The notes below the pieces were generated by a model. It saw only the letters and a program-made list of their open reading frames with translations. It made no database searches and was not told the origin of the DNA. DNA of 45,926 nucleotides, from assembly GCF_016612545.1 (NCBI RefSeq), contig NZ_JAENRY010000027.1:1-45926 (forward strand). Reading direction: 5' to 3'. This DNA comes from Streptomyces sp. MBT65. GTDB taxonomy: Bacteria > Actinomycetota > Actinomycetes > Streptomycetales > Streptomycetaceae. Of this stretch, positions 1-8,533 are shown piece by piece; the stretch's first letter is position 1, and the number at the start of each line of letters is the position of its first letter. The position numbers were made by a program, and so were the translations under genes.

Positions 1-1
1 G

Positions 2-463
2 CGCAGCATCTACGCCGCCTTCGGAAACAAGGAGGAGCTGTTCCGCAAGGCCGTCGACCGGTACCTGCAGGGCCCGGGAGCCTTCGTGGGCCCTGCTCTT
101 GAGCTGCCCACCGCCCGGCAGGTGGCCGAGGCGATGCTGCACGGAGGCGTCAACGCCCACACCCTCCCCGGCTGCCCGCGCGGCTGCCTGCTGGTGCAGT
201 CCGCGCTGGCCGCCGGCCCGGAAAGCGAACCGGTCCGGCGCGACCTGGCCGAACGCCGGGAGGCCGGAGTGGCCGCCCTGCGGAAACGGTTCGAACAGGC
301 CCAGGCCGAGGGCGACCTGCCCCCCACCGCCGACCCGGAAACCCTCGCCCGCTACGTGAACACCGTCGGGCAGGGCCTCGCAGTGCAGGCCTCCGGCGGC
401 GCCAGTCCAGAAGACATGCACCGCGTCGTCGACCAGGCCCTCAGCACCTGGCCGAGCGCCTGA
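2..463 (+). CDS. TetR/AcrR family transcriptional regulator, C-terminal part (5' truncated by window edge)
   Basis: The frame is open from the first bases. It begins with the end of a TetR DNA-binding domain (R-S-I-Y-A-A-F-G-N-K-E-E-L-F, the usual end of the recognition helix region) and continues through about 120 residues of helical ligand-binding domain to the TGA at 461-463. The start codon and most of the helix-turn-helix lie left of the window. The protein would be a dimeric repressor that releases DNA on binding a small molecule. Its target cannot be named, because the genes it would control are probably upstream of position 1. The DNA downstream is degraded coding sequence rather than an obvious target operon. 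Confidence 0.85.
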   Translation, partial: RSIYAAFGNKEELFRKAVDRYLQGPGAFVGPALELPTARQVAEAMLHGGVNAHTLPGCPRGCLLVQSALAAGPESEPVRRDLAERREAGVAALRKRFEQAQAEGDLPPTADPETLARYVNTVGQGLAVQASGGASPEDMHRVVDQALSTWPSA

Positions 464-470
464 ACTTCGG

Positions 471-581
471 TTCCGGCTGCCGGCGATGATGCGGCTGGAG
501 GCCGACTCCGACGGGCTCCCGGCACGGATCGAGGAGCACTTCGGCTCGCGCGTGCTCGACAGCCTCGCCGAGGCCTCATGA
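471..581 (+). pseudogene. Orphan C-terminal coding scrap, family not recognised
   Basis: Frame 471-581 reads as a plausible protein tail (F-R-L-P-A-M-M-R-L-E-A-D-S-D-G then R-I-E-E-H-F-G-S-R-V-L-D-S-L) ending at TGA 579-581. It has normal actinobacterial codon bias, but no start codon or ribosome-binding site and only 8 bp after the TetR stop. It is read as the 3' remnant of a lost gene. I do not recognise the family, and a chance frame cannot be fully excluded. Confidence 0.35.
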
Positions 582-754
582 CGGCCCCGACGTACAGCGA
601 GAACGAGAGCATGTTCCCCGCGTTCCTGTCATCTCCGGCTTCGACGCTGAAGCGGGTCCACGACTTCCAGAACGCGCACGGTAAGGAGGCAGGGCAGACG
701 ACAGCCCGTCTTCCGAGGCAACCACCCCTCGATGCGAACAGAGAGGCATCGCCC

Positions 755-1082
755 GTGAGCCGGCCGACGACCACAACCCCCTTGCCGAGCGACACGAAGG
801 TACTGTCCATCGGCCTGCATCCCAGTGCGCCCGACTACAGCAGGATGCTCGACGGTTTCGACAACGAGGCGATACTCATCGCCCGGATAGAAGCCGGGAT
901 CGCGGCGCTGCGCGAGGCGGGGTTCGATGCTGTCCCCTGCCTGATCGACACCTCTCCGGACCGCGCCGAGGCAGCCGTCCGGGAGCTGCTCCAGGAGCAT
1001 GCGTTCGCCCGGGATCCGGCTGTGCTTCAACACTTCGCCGGAGAACACCGTCGAGGCGTTGAGACGGTGGATCCAGACGTAG
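755..1082 (+). pseudogene. Small conserved actinobacterial protein, disrupted by internal deletion and frameshift
   Basis: A GTG at 755 follows GAGAGG with 8-bp spacing. The frame reads a convincing N-terminal half (K-V-L-S-I-G-L-H-P ... R-I-E-A-G-I-A-A-L-R-E-A-G-F-D ... D-T-S-P-D-R-A-E-A-A-V) up to about 1005. The expected end of the same protein (L-C-F-N-T-S-P-E-N-T-V-E-A-L-R-R-W) then appears in a different frame from 1020 to the TAG at 1080-1082. From memory of the family (about 115-120 residues), roughly 35 middle residues are missing, including the stretch before the C-F-N-T-S-P motif. The gene therefore seems to have suffered a deletion that also shifted frame. The family's function is unknown to me. 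Confidence 0.6.
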
Positions 1083-1506
1083 GCGTCCCTGCACTCGCCT
1101 CTGTACTTGATGGATCAACACCTCCTACTGGTGAGTCATCTGTTGAATGGGCCCATAGGGCACGCATCCTTCCGAATCGACGGACACGGACCACAGTTGA
1201 CGAATCCGGCGCCCGCGCCACCGTCACCCTGGCCGCCCGCCGACATTCGCACTGGCTTCGGGCCAGGCCGCAGACAGCCCGCCGTTCATCCCTGTACTGC
1301 GGCGGAAGATACGGGTCCGCGTGCCCGTAGGCCGCCCTCCTGCCCGGCATGGCGCGGTCGTCGGGGACAAGACATCCCACGCAGACGAGCGTCAAGCCAC
1401 CTGGACGATTACGGCGCCGCTGCCACGGAACCGCCGCCGTCCCGGAAGCGACCAGCTCACGCACATCGTCGGTGTATTGAGCCTGAGCACCCAGAATTAC
1501 CGGTGG
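1083..1506. other. Non-coding interval, nothing recognised
   Basis: About 420 bp between the broken small gene and the convergent kinase/aminotransferase gene. Open frames cross it on both strands, but none has a ribosome-binding site or a recognisable protein pattern. No clear hairpin terminator was seen after the stop at 1507, although the minus-strand transcript must end somewhere here. Confidence 0.4.
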
Positions 1507-4461
1507 TCACCATCCGTTGGTGAGCACGTCGTCGAGGGCTGCCACGAACACGTCCGCGCTCGTGGTGGTCAGGCACAGCGGTGGTTTGATCTTCAGGACG
1601 CACATTCGGTCCGAGGTCGGTTGCGCGATCACGCCGAGTTCCCGCAGGCGGTCACAGATGGCGGCGGTCTCCTCCGTGGCGGGTTCCAGTGTGTGAGGGT
1701 CTCTGACCAGTTCCACGCCCAGGTACAGTCCAGTTCCATGGACAGCACCGATCAGCGGGTGTCTGTCCGCGAGTTCCTGCAGTCTTGACCGCAGGTAGGC
1801 ACCCACGGCGCTGGCGTTTTCCTGCAGCCTTTCGTCGCGAAGCACGTCGAGCACGGTCAGGCCGACCACAGAGCTGACGGGGCTGCCACCGGCCGAGGAG
1901 AAGAAGTATCCCTGGGGACGGTATGCCTCGGCGATGTCGCGGCGTGTGATCACCGCACCGAGCGGATGTCCGTTCCCCATCGCCTTGGCGATCGTGACGA
2001 TGTCCGGCACGACCCTCTGCTGCTCGAATCCCCAGAACCACGACCCGAGCCGTCCGAGGCCGACCTGGACCTCGTCCGCGATGCACAGACCGCCCGCGGC
2101 GCGGGTTGCGGCATAGACCTGCGCCAGGTAGCCGTCAGGAAGCTCGATGCCGCCGGCATTGCCGTAGTACGGCTCGCAGAGGAACGCCGCAGGCGGACGG
2201 CCGGACCGGGCCAGGTCGGTGATCACGGCAGCGGCCTCGGGGCCGTAGCGGTCGGCTTCCGGGCCCCGGTGCGTTCCGCGGTAGGAGTTCGGTGCCGAGA
2301 CCGTGTGGACCCAGGCGGGGCGGGATTCGGCAGCTGCGGGGTTGTCCACGGTCGAGGTGGAGACGGCGTCGCTGGCGTAGGTCCACCCGTGGTATGCCTC
2401 GTCCATCGCGACGACGTCCTGTCGTCCGGTCGCGGCCCAGGCCAGCCGCAGTGCCAGGTCGACGGCTTCGGAGCCGCTGTTCACGAGGAATACGGTGTTC
2501 AGCTGGTCGGGCAGCGTCGCAGTCAGCTGTTCGGACAGCCGCACCACCGACTCGTAGTGGAACCGTGAGTTGGTGTTCAGGAGCTGCCACTGCTGGTGCA
2601 CGGCCGAAGCGAGCCGGGGATGGCCATGTCCCAGGACGGTCACGTTGTTGACCATGTCGAGGTAGCCGCGGCCCTCCATGTCCACCAGGTAGTGCCGCCA
2701 GCCGCGCTCGATCCGTGGCGGTGCGGTGAAGTAGTGCTCCTGGACGGTGGCGTAGGACCGTTCGCGGCGCTCCAGCAGGGCCGGTGCGGGGTCATCTGCC
2801 GCCGGTCTGGCGGGAGCCGGTGTGATCAGCTCGGTGGGATCCGGAGAGAGTGCCAGCCAGCTGGCCGCCAGCTCAGGTGTCACGAAGCGCGGCGGCAGTC
2901 CCTCGGCCAGTCGTGACAGCTGGACGTGGATTCTGTGGCCGCTGTCGCCCGCAGCGACGGTTCCCATTGGCTGTCCGGCCCGGACCACTCCGGTGCAGTC
3001 CACGTCGATGCCGTCCAGGACGAGGCGCAGACCGTCGGATGTCAGGGTCAGGCCGTTTTCGGCGTGCCGGGTGACTGTGCCCGGCCATGGGGCCCGGACC
3101 TGTGTGGGTCCGGTGAGGTGAGCCTCGATTCCAAGCGCCAGCGTGGCCGCGACTCGGGTGGAGTCGACGGTTGTTCGGGTGAGGCGGTGCTCGCCGTGCC
3201 GTGTGAGTACCGCACCGTTGGCGACCAGAGCCTCGGCGGCCAGGGTGGACTCGGCGTCAGCGCCGAGCCACCGTCCTGAGTGCAGGGTGTCGGAGGTGAC
3301 CGACAGGTCGAGCGTGCTCACCTTGCCCGCCAGTTCCGGGAAGAGGTGCCGTGCGCCGACCGGCAGACCGGTGGTCGGCTCCCGGCGGTCCCCGATGCCT
3401 TCGAGGGAGTGCTGGAAGTGAGCTGTCATCACCTCCGTCGGGACCGCCGTACTGGCTTCGAACATCGCCCATTCACCGTCCAGGGCTGCCGCCGTATAGG
3501 CGTTGCCGGGATCCATCAGAGCGTCGTACTGGCCGCATGCGACAAGAACGCAGCCACGTAGGACGATCAACGGCCACAGCACCTGTACTTCGGCGCCACT
3601 CAGCGGCCGGACGCCGTGGAAGGCCCGTACGGCGGGGAGGACCGAGGCGGGCGTGGCTCCGTGGTGGTGCAGGACCGAGGTACAGGTGACAGCCAGCTCG
3701 GCGACGGCCCAGCTGTGCATGAGGTCCCCGAAGTCGATCACACCCACCGGCATGGGGCGGCCGTCGGGTTCCGTCTCACACACCACGTTGTTGTCGGTGA
3801 CGTCGCCGTGGATCACCTGAACGGGCAGTTCGGCCGCATACCGGTCGAGGAGTTCATGGGCCGCGTGAGCGGCCCGCAGCACCTGGTCGGCGCGTTTCCT
3901 GTCGGCCATGTGCGGCGCCAACGACGTCACGACCGCGCGGGCGTTGCGCAGGTCCCACAGCAGTGGCCGGCCCTCGGCGGGTGCCTCGAAGTTCTCCAGG
4001 CCGACGGTGATGCGTCCGGCGAGTTCACCCAGGCGCGCGACGACCCGTGGCGCCAGGTATCGGCTGTCCATGATCGGTTCGCCCGGGACGTAGTCGAGCA
4101 GTTGGCAGTCGAGTTCCTGGCCGTTCACGCTGATGCGTTGGATGAACTCTCCGTCGGCCCCACGGTGGGCACGGGGCAGGCGCAGATCCGGCACAACGCC
4201 GGCCAGCCGCTCGACGGCCTCGCACTGGGCTCGCAGGGTGGCGTTTTCGGACACCGGATTGAAGATCTTGAGTACGTATCCGTCCTGGCCGGGGCCTGTG
4301 TGCACCCGGAAGTTGCAGTCCTGGGCGCTGCCCAGTTCCTCCAGCGCGCCACTGACCCCGAATCGTTCCGCGAGGCAGAGGGCGGCCTGCTCCTTTCCGA
4401 CCGGGATCATGGGCGTCACCTGCCAGTGCTCCGGACCAGTGCCGTCTGGGCTGGTACTCAT
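1507..4461 (-). CDS. Trifunctional fusion: APH-type kinase, M23-like domain, class III PLP aminotransferase/phospho-lyase
   Basis: A 984-residue protein starting at ATG 4461, chosen for GGAG seven bases upstream; an in-frame ATG at 4473 is the alternative. Residues about 20-340 form an aminoglycoside phosphotransferase-like kinase with the H-G-D...N loop (D220) and the metal-binding D-F-G-D (D243). Residues about 445-520 resemble an M23/lipoyl-like beta domain. Residues about 560-984 are a class III aminotransferase with N-S-G-S-E-A (661-666), the D-E of the cofactor-binding I-A-D-E (797-798) and K826 as likely PLP lysine. In animals, hydroxylysine kinase and phosphohydroxylysine or ethanolamine-phosphate phospho-lyase are separate proteins with these folds. 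A fused bacterial enzyme could phosphorylate a hydroxylated amine and then eliminate phosphate and ammonia. The substrate here is inferred, not shown. It is the last gene of the local cluster, 44 bp after the CocE hydrolase gene. Confidence 0.88.
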   Translation of the reverse strand: MSTSPDGTGPEHWQVTPMIPVGKEQAALCLAERFGVSGALEELGSAQDCNFRVHTGPGQDGYVLKIFNPVSENATLRAQCEAVERLAGVVPDLRLPRAHRGADGEFIQRISVNGQELDCQLLDYVPGEPIMDSRYLAPRVVARLGELAGRITVGLENFEAPAEGRPLLWDLRNARAVVTSLAPHMADRKRADQVLRAAHAAHELLDRYAAELPVQVIHGDVTDNNVVCETEPDGRPMPVGVIDFGDLMHSWAVAELAVTCTSVLHHHGATPASVLPAVRAFHGVRPLSGAEVQVLWPLIVLRGCVLVACGQYDALMDPGNAYTAAALDGEWAMFEASTAVPTEVMTAHFQHSLEGIGDRREPTTGLPVGARHLFPELAGKVSTLDLSVTSDTLHSGRWLGADAESTLAAEALVANGAVLTRHGEHRLTRTTVDSTRVAATLALGIEAHLTGPTQVRAPWPGTVTRHAENGLTLTSDGLRLVLDGIDVDCTGVVRAGQPMGTVAAGDSGHRIHVQLSRLAEGLPPRFVTPELAASWLALSPDPTELITPAPARPAADDPAPALLERRERSYATVQEHYFTAPPRIERGWRHYLVDMEGRGYLDMVNNVTVLGHGHPRLASAVHQQWQLLNTNSRFHYESVVRLSEQLTATLPDQLNTVFLVNSGSEAVDLALRLAWAATGRQDVVAMDEAYHGWTYASDAVSTSTVDNPAAAESRPAWVHTVSAPNSYRGTHRGPEADRYGPEAAAVITDLARSGRPPAAFLCEPYYGNAGGIELPDGYLAQVYAATRAAGGLCIADEVQVGLGRLGSWFWGFEQQRVVPDIVTIAKAMGNGHPLGAVITRRDIAEAYRPQGYFFSSAGGSPVSSVVGLTVLDVLRDERLQENASAVGAYLRSRLQELADRHPLIGAVHGTGLYLGVELVRDPHTLEPATEETAAICDRLRELGVIAQPTSDRMCVLKIKPPLCLTTTSADVFVAALDDVLTNGW

Positions 4462-4505
4462 TGCATGCTCCATTCGTCTTCGTCCGTCATCCGGCGTCGG
4501 GCCGG

Positions 4506-6185
4506 TCAGGCAGGCTCGGCGAGTGTGGTCAGGGAGAGGTGGCTCGCCCGCTCGCCGCCCGTGGTGAGGGTCTGGGTGCTGGGGCGGCCCGCTGCGGCAA
4601 GCCATGGGTTCTCGTCCGTACCGGGGTGCCACACGTAGTGGGGGAAGTCGCTGCAGCAGAGCTGCAGGCGCAGCCGGTGTCCCGGGCGCAGTCGGTAGCC
4701 GAGGTGTCCGAGGTCGATGGTCACCTGGTCGGGGAGTTCGCGGTCCTGTGAAGCGATCACGCTCTGGCCCCGTAGAAGCAGGCGCGCCTCGTTTGCGGGC
4801 GAGACGTCGTAGAGCTTGGCGAACAGGTGCATGCAGGGGGCTGTGGAGCGGGCCGTGAGCGTGACTCGGGCCGGGCCGGCCAGGTCGCACGGTGCCGTCG
4901 CGCGTTCACTGGTGAAGGTGAGAACGTCGGGGCGGGAGTGCACTCGGCTCTGGTCGGGCCATTCGCGCAGCGCGGAGAAGGGGTCGGCGATGACGCTCGG
5001 TACCAGATCGTCAGGGTCGTGGACCCAGCTCATGGTTTCGGGGAGTCTCTTCTGCTGCTCGCGGAGCGTGCCGCCGTCCGTGTCCAGGACCGCCCTGGTG
5101 GGCGAGGCCAGGTGGAGACGGAGTTCGCGGGTGCCGGGGGGCGGCCAGCTCTCGGCCGTCTGAGGGCCGATGTGCCCGAGGTTCCAGCGGACGCGCGGCA
5201 GTTGTTCAGCACTGTCCTCTTCCTTGAGGAAGATACGGAAGAACTCCAGCACGGGCTCGACATAGCGGGCGACGAGTCGGCTCAGCGCGGCGTCGTCGAC
5301 ACTGTGGTCGTTCTCGGGCGTGACCGGGGCCTGGGACAGGTGGTAATTCTCGTGGTCCACCGAATCGGCGAAGAGGTAGGTCAGCGGCCCCCAGGAGGAG
5401 TGGGCCGCCATGGCGCTGTAGTCGCGCATGGATTCAGTCTGGAGGTTGTCGAACCAGCCGACTCCGTGCAGCGTCGGCACCGGTCGCGCCTGCAGGGGGT
5501 GGCCCTGGGGGTAGAGATCGAGAGCCAACGGGTGCGGCACACAGGAGTCGAAGGCGGATGACCGCATTCCGGTGACGGCGAACTTCTCCTCCAAGGCGTC
5601 GATCAGCGGCCGGCGATCGTAGTCGATGGAGTGGGACACGATGTCGGGGCCGGCCCAGTAGTCGGCCAGGTATTCGGCCCCGTACAGCGTGACGATGCTC
5701 CGCGGTTCCCAGCGGGGCACGACAGCGGCGAGTTCCATCGAGGTGGCCCGGGGCACGATGGCGCGCAGTGCCGGGTGGCCGGTGGTGACTGCTGCCCACT
5801 GGGTGAAGCCGAAGTACGAGTCCCCGCACATGCCGACGCGACCATCGGACCACGGCTGGCGGGTGATCCAGTCGATCGTGTCGTAGCCGTCCTCCGCTTC
5901 GTGCTCGAAGGGGCGCGTCTCGCCCTGCGAGCGGAACTTGCCTCGGACGTCCTGGACGACGAGGGCGTAGCCGTGGCTGGTGAAGTGGGGGGCGAGTTGC
6001 GCCATGAGCATGTACCGGCTGTTCTTGTCGTACGGGAGTCGGAACAGCACGGCGGGGCAGGGCTCGGGAGAGGAGGGAATGTAGAGGTCCGTCGCGAGTT
6101 CGGCACCGTCCCGCATGGGAACCATGCGCTGTTCGGCCGATTCGTTCAGAGGGGCGGGGCCTATGTGTTCGTAGGCGGTGGGCAT
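4506..6185 (-). CDS. CocE/NonD family alpha/beta hydrolase (X-Pro dipeptidyl-peptidase-like)
   Basis: A 559-residue serine hydrolase. ATG 6185 is preceded by AAAGGA about ten bases upstream. The N-terminal half is the S15/CocE alpha/beta-hydrolase domain, with V-P-M-R-D-G at 22-27, the oxyanion-region Q-D-V-R-G-K-F (78-84) and the nucleophile in G-D-S-Y-F-G (S123). The C-terminal third is the jelly-roll domain ending in the typical D-F-P-H-x-V-W-H-P-G-T segment. There is no signal peptide, so it should be cytoplasmic. The family cleaves esters and amides with an acyl group, such as cocaine, acyl amino acids or peptides. Its place between an amine oxidase gene and a hydroxyamine kinase/lyase gene suggests it releases an amine from an imported conjugate. 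A shortened paralog lies at 10423-10725. Confidence 0.88.
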   Translation of the reverse strand: MPTAYEHIGPAPLNESAEQRMVPMRDGAELATDLYIPSSPEPCPAVLFRLPYDKNSRYMLMAQLAPHFTSHGYALVVQDVRGKFRSQGETRPFEHEAEDGYDTIDWITRQPWSDGRVGMCGDSYFGFTQWAAVTTGHPALRAIVPRATSMELAAVVPRWEPRSIVTLYGAEYLADYWAGPDIVSHSIDYDRRPLIDALEEKFAVTGMRSSAFDSCVPHPLALDLYPQGHPLQARPVPTLHGVGWFDNLQTESMRDYSAMAAHSSWGPLTYLFADSVDHENYHLSQAPVTPENDHSVDDAALSRLVARYVEPVLEFFRIFLKEEDSAEQLPRVRWNLGHIGPQTAESWPPPGTRELRLHLASPTRAVLDTDGGTLREQQKRLPETMSWVHDPDDLVPSVIADPFSALREWPDQSRVHSRPDVLTFTSERATAPCDLAGPARVTLTARSTAPCMHLFAKLYDVSPANEARLLLRGQSVIASQDRELPDQVTIDLGHLGYRLRPGHRLRLQLCCSDFPHYVWHPGTDENPWLAAAGRPSTQTLTTGGERASHLSLTTLAEPA

Positions 6186-6330
6186 GGGGCCGGGTCCTTT
6201 CGACGGTAGGGGCCGAGGGGCGGTGTGCGTACGCGGTTCAGGCCGTCTTGCTGCCTGCGACAAGTTCGGTGCCGACACCGATTGGCCGCGGCGACACCGG
6301 AGTGAGCGCGTCCGAGTCGCGCCGGACTCG

Positions 6331-7752
6331 TCAGCGGCCGGCGAATGTGTCGGCCAGGCGTGCCCATCGGCTCGTGGTGCGCTGCTCAGGGCGGCTCTCC
6401 CGGCGGTCCGCCGCGCGGTAGAGCGCGTACATGGTCTGCACGCCGAGCCAGCGCAGCGGTTCCGGTTCCCAGCGCCGGATCCGCCTGTTCACCCAGGGAA
6501 GGCAGGTCAGTTCCGACTTCTCCCCGAGCACCAGATCCGCGAGTGTCCGGCCCGCCAGATTGGTGGTGGTCAGACCGCTGCCGACGTAGCCGCCGGCCAT
6601 CGCGACACCGGTGTCGCGATCGTGATTGACGGTGGTGCACCAGTCGCGCGGCACAGCGAGTACTCCGCACCATGCGTGGTCGATCCGCACGCCGGCGGTG
6701 GCGGGGAACAGGGTGTGCAGGGTGGCGATCAGCGACTTCACGGTGGCGTCCGGGGTGCGCCCGCGGTCGTCCGTCCGTGAGCCGAAGCGGTAGGGGTTTC
6801 CACGCCCGCCGAGCGCGATGCGGCCGTCGGCGGTCCGCTGTGCGTACAGATATGCGTGGGCGCTGTCGCCGAGGACCTCGGCTCCGTGCCAGCCCACCTG
6901 GTCCATGACCGCGTCGGGCAGCGGCTCCGTCACGATCATGGAGGAGTTCATCGGAAGCCAGGTGCGGCGCTGCCCGGGCAGGCCCGCGCTGAAGCCTTCC
7001 AGGCACTGCACCACGTGCTCGGCGGTTACCGTGCCCCGGTCGGTGGTGACCTGATGGGGCGAGACCGCCGTCGCCGCGGTCTGCTCGTAGATGACGGTCC
7101 CCTGTGCCTCCACCACCCGGGCGAGCCCTCGTACGAGCTTGGCCGGCTGGACCCTGGCGCAGTGCGGGCTGTAGGCAGCCGAGAGGGCCGACGGCACGTT
7201 CATGCGGCGGCCGAGTTCGGCGGTCGTCAGCTCGTGGAAGTCTGACTCGCCGGCGCCCCACGACCGTTCGTACTCGACCTGCTGGCGCAGGCGGGCACGC
7301 TGTGCCTGCGAGCGGGCGATGAGCACCATTCCGTCCTTGACGATGTCGGCCTCGATGCGCTCCCTGGCCGCCACCGCGATCACCTCGTCCACGGCGCCGC
7401 GCAGGGCGGCGAGCAACTGGGTCACGCCTTCGCGGCCATGGGCGGCGGCGTAGCGTTCGCGGGGGCCGGCCAGCTCGGCCGACAGCCACCCGCCGTTGCG
7501 GCCCGAGGCACCGAACCCGGCGAACTCTCGCTCGATGACGACGATCCGCAGATCGGGCCGGGCCCGCGCCAGGTAGTAGGCGGTCCACAGTCCGGACAAT
7601 CCGGCCCCGATGACGGCGACATCCGCCGTCACGTCCTTCGTCAGGGCGGCACGGTGTGCCGTCACGGGCTCGTCCTGGTACCAGAAGGAGACGTCCCCGT
7701 TGGGGATGTGTGATGCAGGAGGCACGGTGGCTGTTGTCCTCTTCGATCTCAT
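6331..7752 (-). CDS. FAD-dependent amine/amino acid oxidase (DAO superfamily, PuuB-like)
   Basis: A 473-residue protein starting at ATG 7752, with a strong GGAGGA six bases upstream. An N-terminal extension with N-G-D-V-S-F-W-Y (18-25), typical of gamma-glutamylputrescine oxidase-like proteins, precedes the FAD-binding dinucleotide motif G-A-G-L-S-G (49-54) and the G-A-S-G-R-N-G-G-W segment that contacts FAD. The C-terminal G-G-Y-x-G-S-G flavin motif is also present. Members oxidise a C-N bond with O2, giving an aldehyde or oxo acid, ammonia or amine, and peroxide. It starts a second transcription unit below the 7952-7980 hairpin and is followed by the CocE hydrolase after 145 bp. The substrate is probably an amine released by the cluster's hydrolases, which is inference. 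Confidence 0.85.
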   Translation of the reverse strand: MRSKRTTATVPPASHIPNGDVSFWYQDEPVTAHRAALTKDVTADVAVIGAGLSGLWTAYYLARARPDLRIVVIEREFAGFGASGRNGGWLSAELAGPRERYAAAHGREGVTQLLAALRGAVDEVIAVAARERIEADIVKDGMVLIARSQAQRARLRQQVEYERSWGAGESDFHELTTAELGRRMNVPSALSAAYSPHCARVQPAKLVRGLARVVEAQGTVIYEQTAATAVSPHQVTTDRGTVTAEHVVQCLEGFSAGLPGQRRTWLPMNSSMIVTEPLPDAVMDQVGWHGAEVLGDSAHAYLYAQRTADGRIALGGRGNPYRFGSRTDDRGRTPDATVKSLIATLHTLFPATAGVRIDHAWCGVLAVPRDWCTTVNHDRDTGVAMAGGYVGSGLTTTNLAGRTLADLVLGEKSELTCLPWVNRRIRRWEPEPLRWLGVQTMYALYRAADRRESRPEQRTTSRWARLADTFAGR

Positions 7753-7951
7753 GCTTTCCTCCAGGCAGGGCGGCGGACTGTGGCATGTCGGAGCGCAGGG
7801 CAGCGAGTTCGAGACGTGAGGGACGGTCGGAACACGGTGGGCTCCCAGCAGAGGATTTCGGTGCCGAAATCACTGCGGGCGGCCCGTCATCGGCTCCGCC
7901 CGTCTCCCCCGCGGCGCGGCCGGTTCGTGCGCAAGCGGCCCGTCGTAGGTG

Positions 7952-7980
7952 GGGTTCGGACGGTGGCAGCGTCCGAACCC
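7952..7980 (-). terminator. Hairpin downstream of the cupin gene, likely terminator
   Basis: GGGTTCGGACG (7952-7962) and CGTCCGAACCC (7970-7980) form a perfect 11-bp stem with a 7-nt loop. It lies about 190 bp beyond the stop of the cupin gene at 8172 and about 200 bp before the amine oxidase start at 7752, both on the minus strand. That position suits the end of the long upstream operon. There is no T-tract, as usual for high-GC actinobacterial terminators. The symmetry could alternatively serve as an operator for the oxidase promoter. Confidence 0.55.
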
Positions 7981-8055
7981 GCGGCCTTGACGGACTTCAC
8001 GAACCCGAGGAGCGCCAGGCGCGGAACGTCCGGGCTCGCTTTCGTTCAGGCCCCC

Positions 8056-8097
8056 ATTATGTATGACTCAATATATATCCTACGTTATTTTTAACAA
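8056..8097. promoter_or_regulatory. AT-rich island in the cupin-oxidase intergenic region
   Basis: Within the 420-bp gap between the amine oxidase start (7752) and the cupin stop (8172), about 40 bp is strikingly AT-rich, including AATATATATCC and TTATTTTTAAC, in a window that is otherwise about 70 percent GC. Such islands usually mark a promoter or a binding site. It sits upstream of the oxidase gene on the minus strand, but about 300 bp away. No confident -35/-10 pair was assigned. The rest of the gap shows only the hairpin at 7952-7980. Confidence 0.4.
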
Positions 8098-8171
8098 GGG
8101 GTCGTCCGAGGCCGGCTGCAGTACTACCGGGGATTCACCGGCGAGAAGATGAGCCGGCCCCGAGCAACCTC

Positions 8172-8504
8172 TCAGCCGGCGACGACGTAGAGCTTTCGCA
8201 GTGCGGTGCGAACCTCCCACTCGGCCCGCTCCCCCGCATGCAGGCGTACGACGACACCGGGGGTGAGCTCGACACTCTCCCCGGTGTCGAATCGCACGGT
8301 CGCCTCCCCGTCCAGCACGACGAAGATCTCGTCGGCCTCGACATCGCGGACCGTGCCGCCCGTCAGTGCCCACAGCCCGACCTCGATCCCCCTGAACTCG
8401 CCCAAGGTTCTCCCCCATGCCACCGGACATCCCGCGAGAACGACGGCCTCCTCCAGTGGCAACGAAGTGAGATCGGCCTCGTATGCGTCGACGCAACGGT
8501 CCAT
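8172..8504 (-). CDS. Small cupin domain protein (Cupin_3-like)
   Basis: A single-domain cupin of 110 residues, start ATG 8504. The core reads D-E-I-F-V-V-L-D-G-E-A-T-V-R-F followed by L-T-P-G-V-V-V-R-L-H-A-G, which are the two conserved cupin strand motifs. The first motif lacks the usual pair of histidines, as in many Cupin_3 (DUF861) members related to ureidoglycine aminohydrolase and EutQ. Activity is therefore not predictable, and metal binding is uncertain. It starts 29 bp after the MOSC-reductase stop and is probably the last gene of the operon that begins at 20340. Cupins of this type often accompany amine-oxidase pathways, so a role in handling an intermediate or sensing a ligand is plausible but unproven. 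Confidence 0.8.
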   Translation of the reverse strand: MDRCVDAYEADLTSLPLEEAVVLAGCPVAWGRTLGEFRGIEVGLWALTGGTVRDVEADEIFVVLDGEATVRFDTGESVELTPGVVVRLHAGERAEWEVRTALRKLYVVAG

Positions 8505-8533
8505 CAGGACAACATCCTTGGATTCAAGATCTG

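Noticed and set aside
578..1330. Single 250-residue plus-strand ORF
   Set aside because: Only the middle third looks like a protein, and its proper end is in another frame. The long frame is the result of a frameshifted pseudogene reading on into non-coding DNA.
1083..1506. A small gene in the 5' interval before the kinase/aminotransferase gene
   Set aside because: Several frames are open, but none has a ribosome-binding site, consistent codon bias or a known motif.
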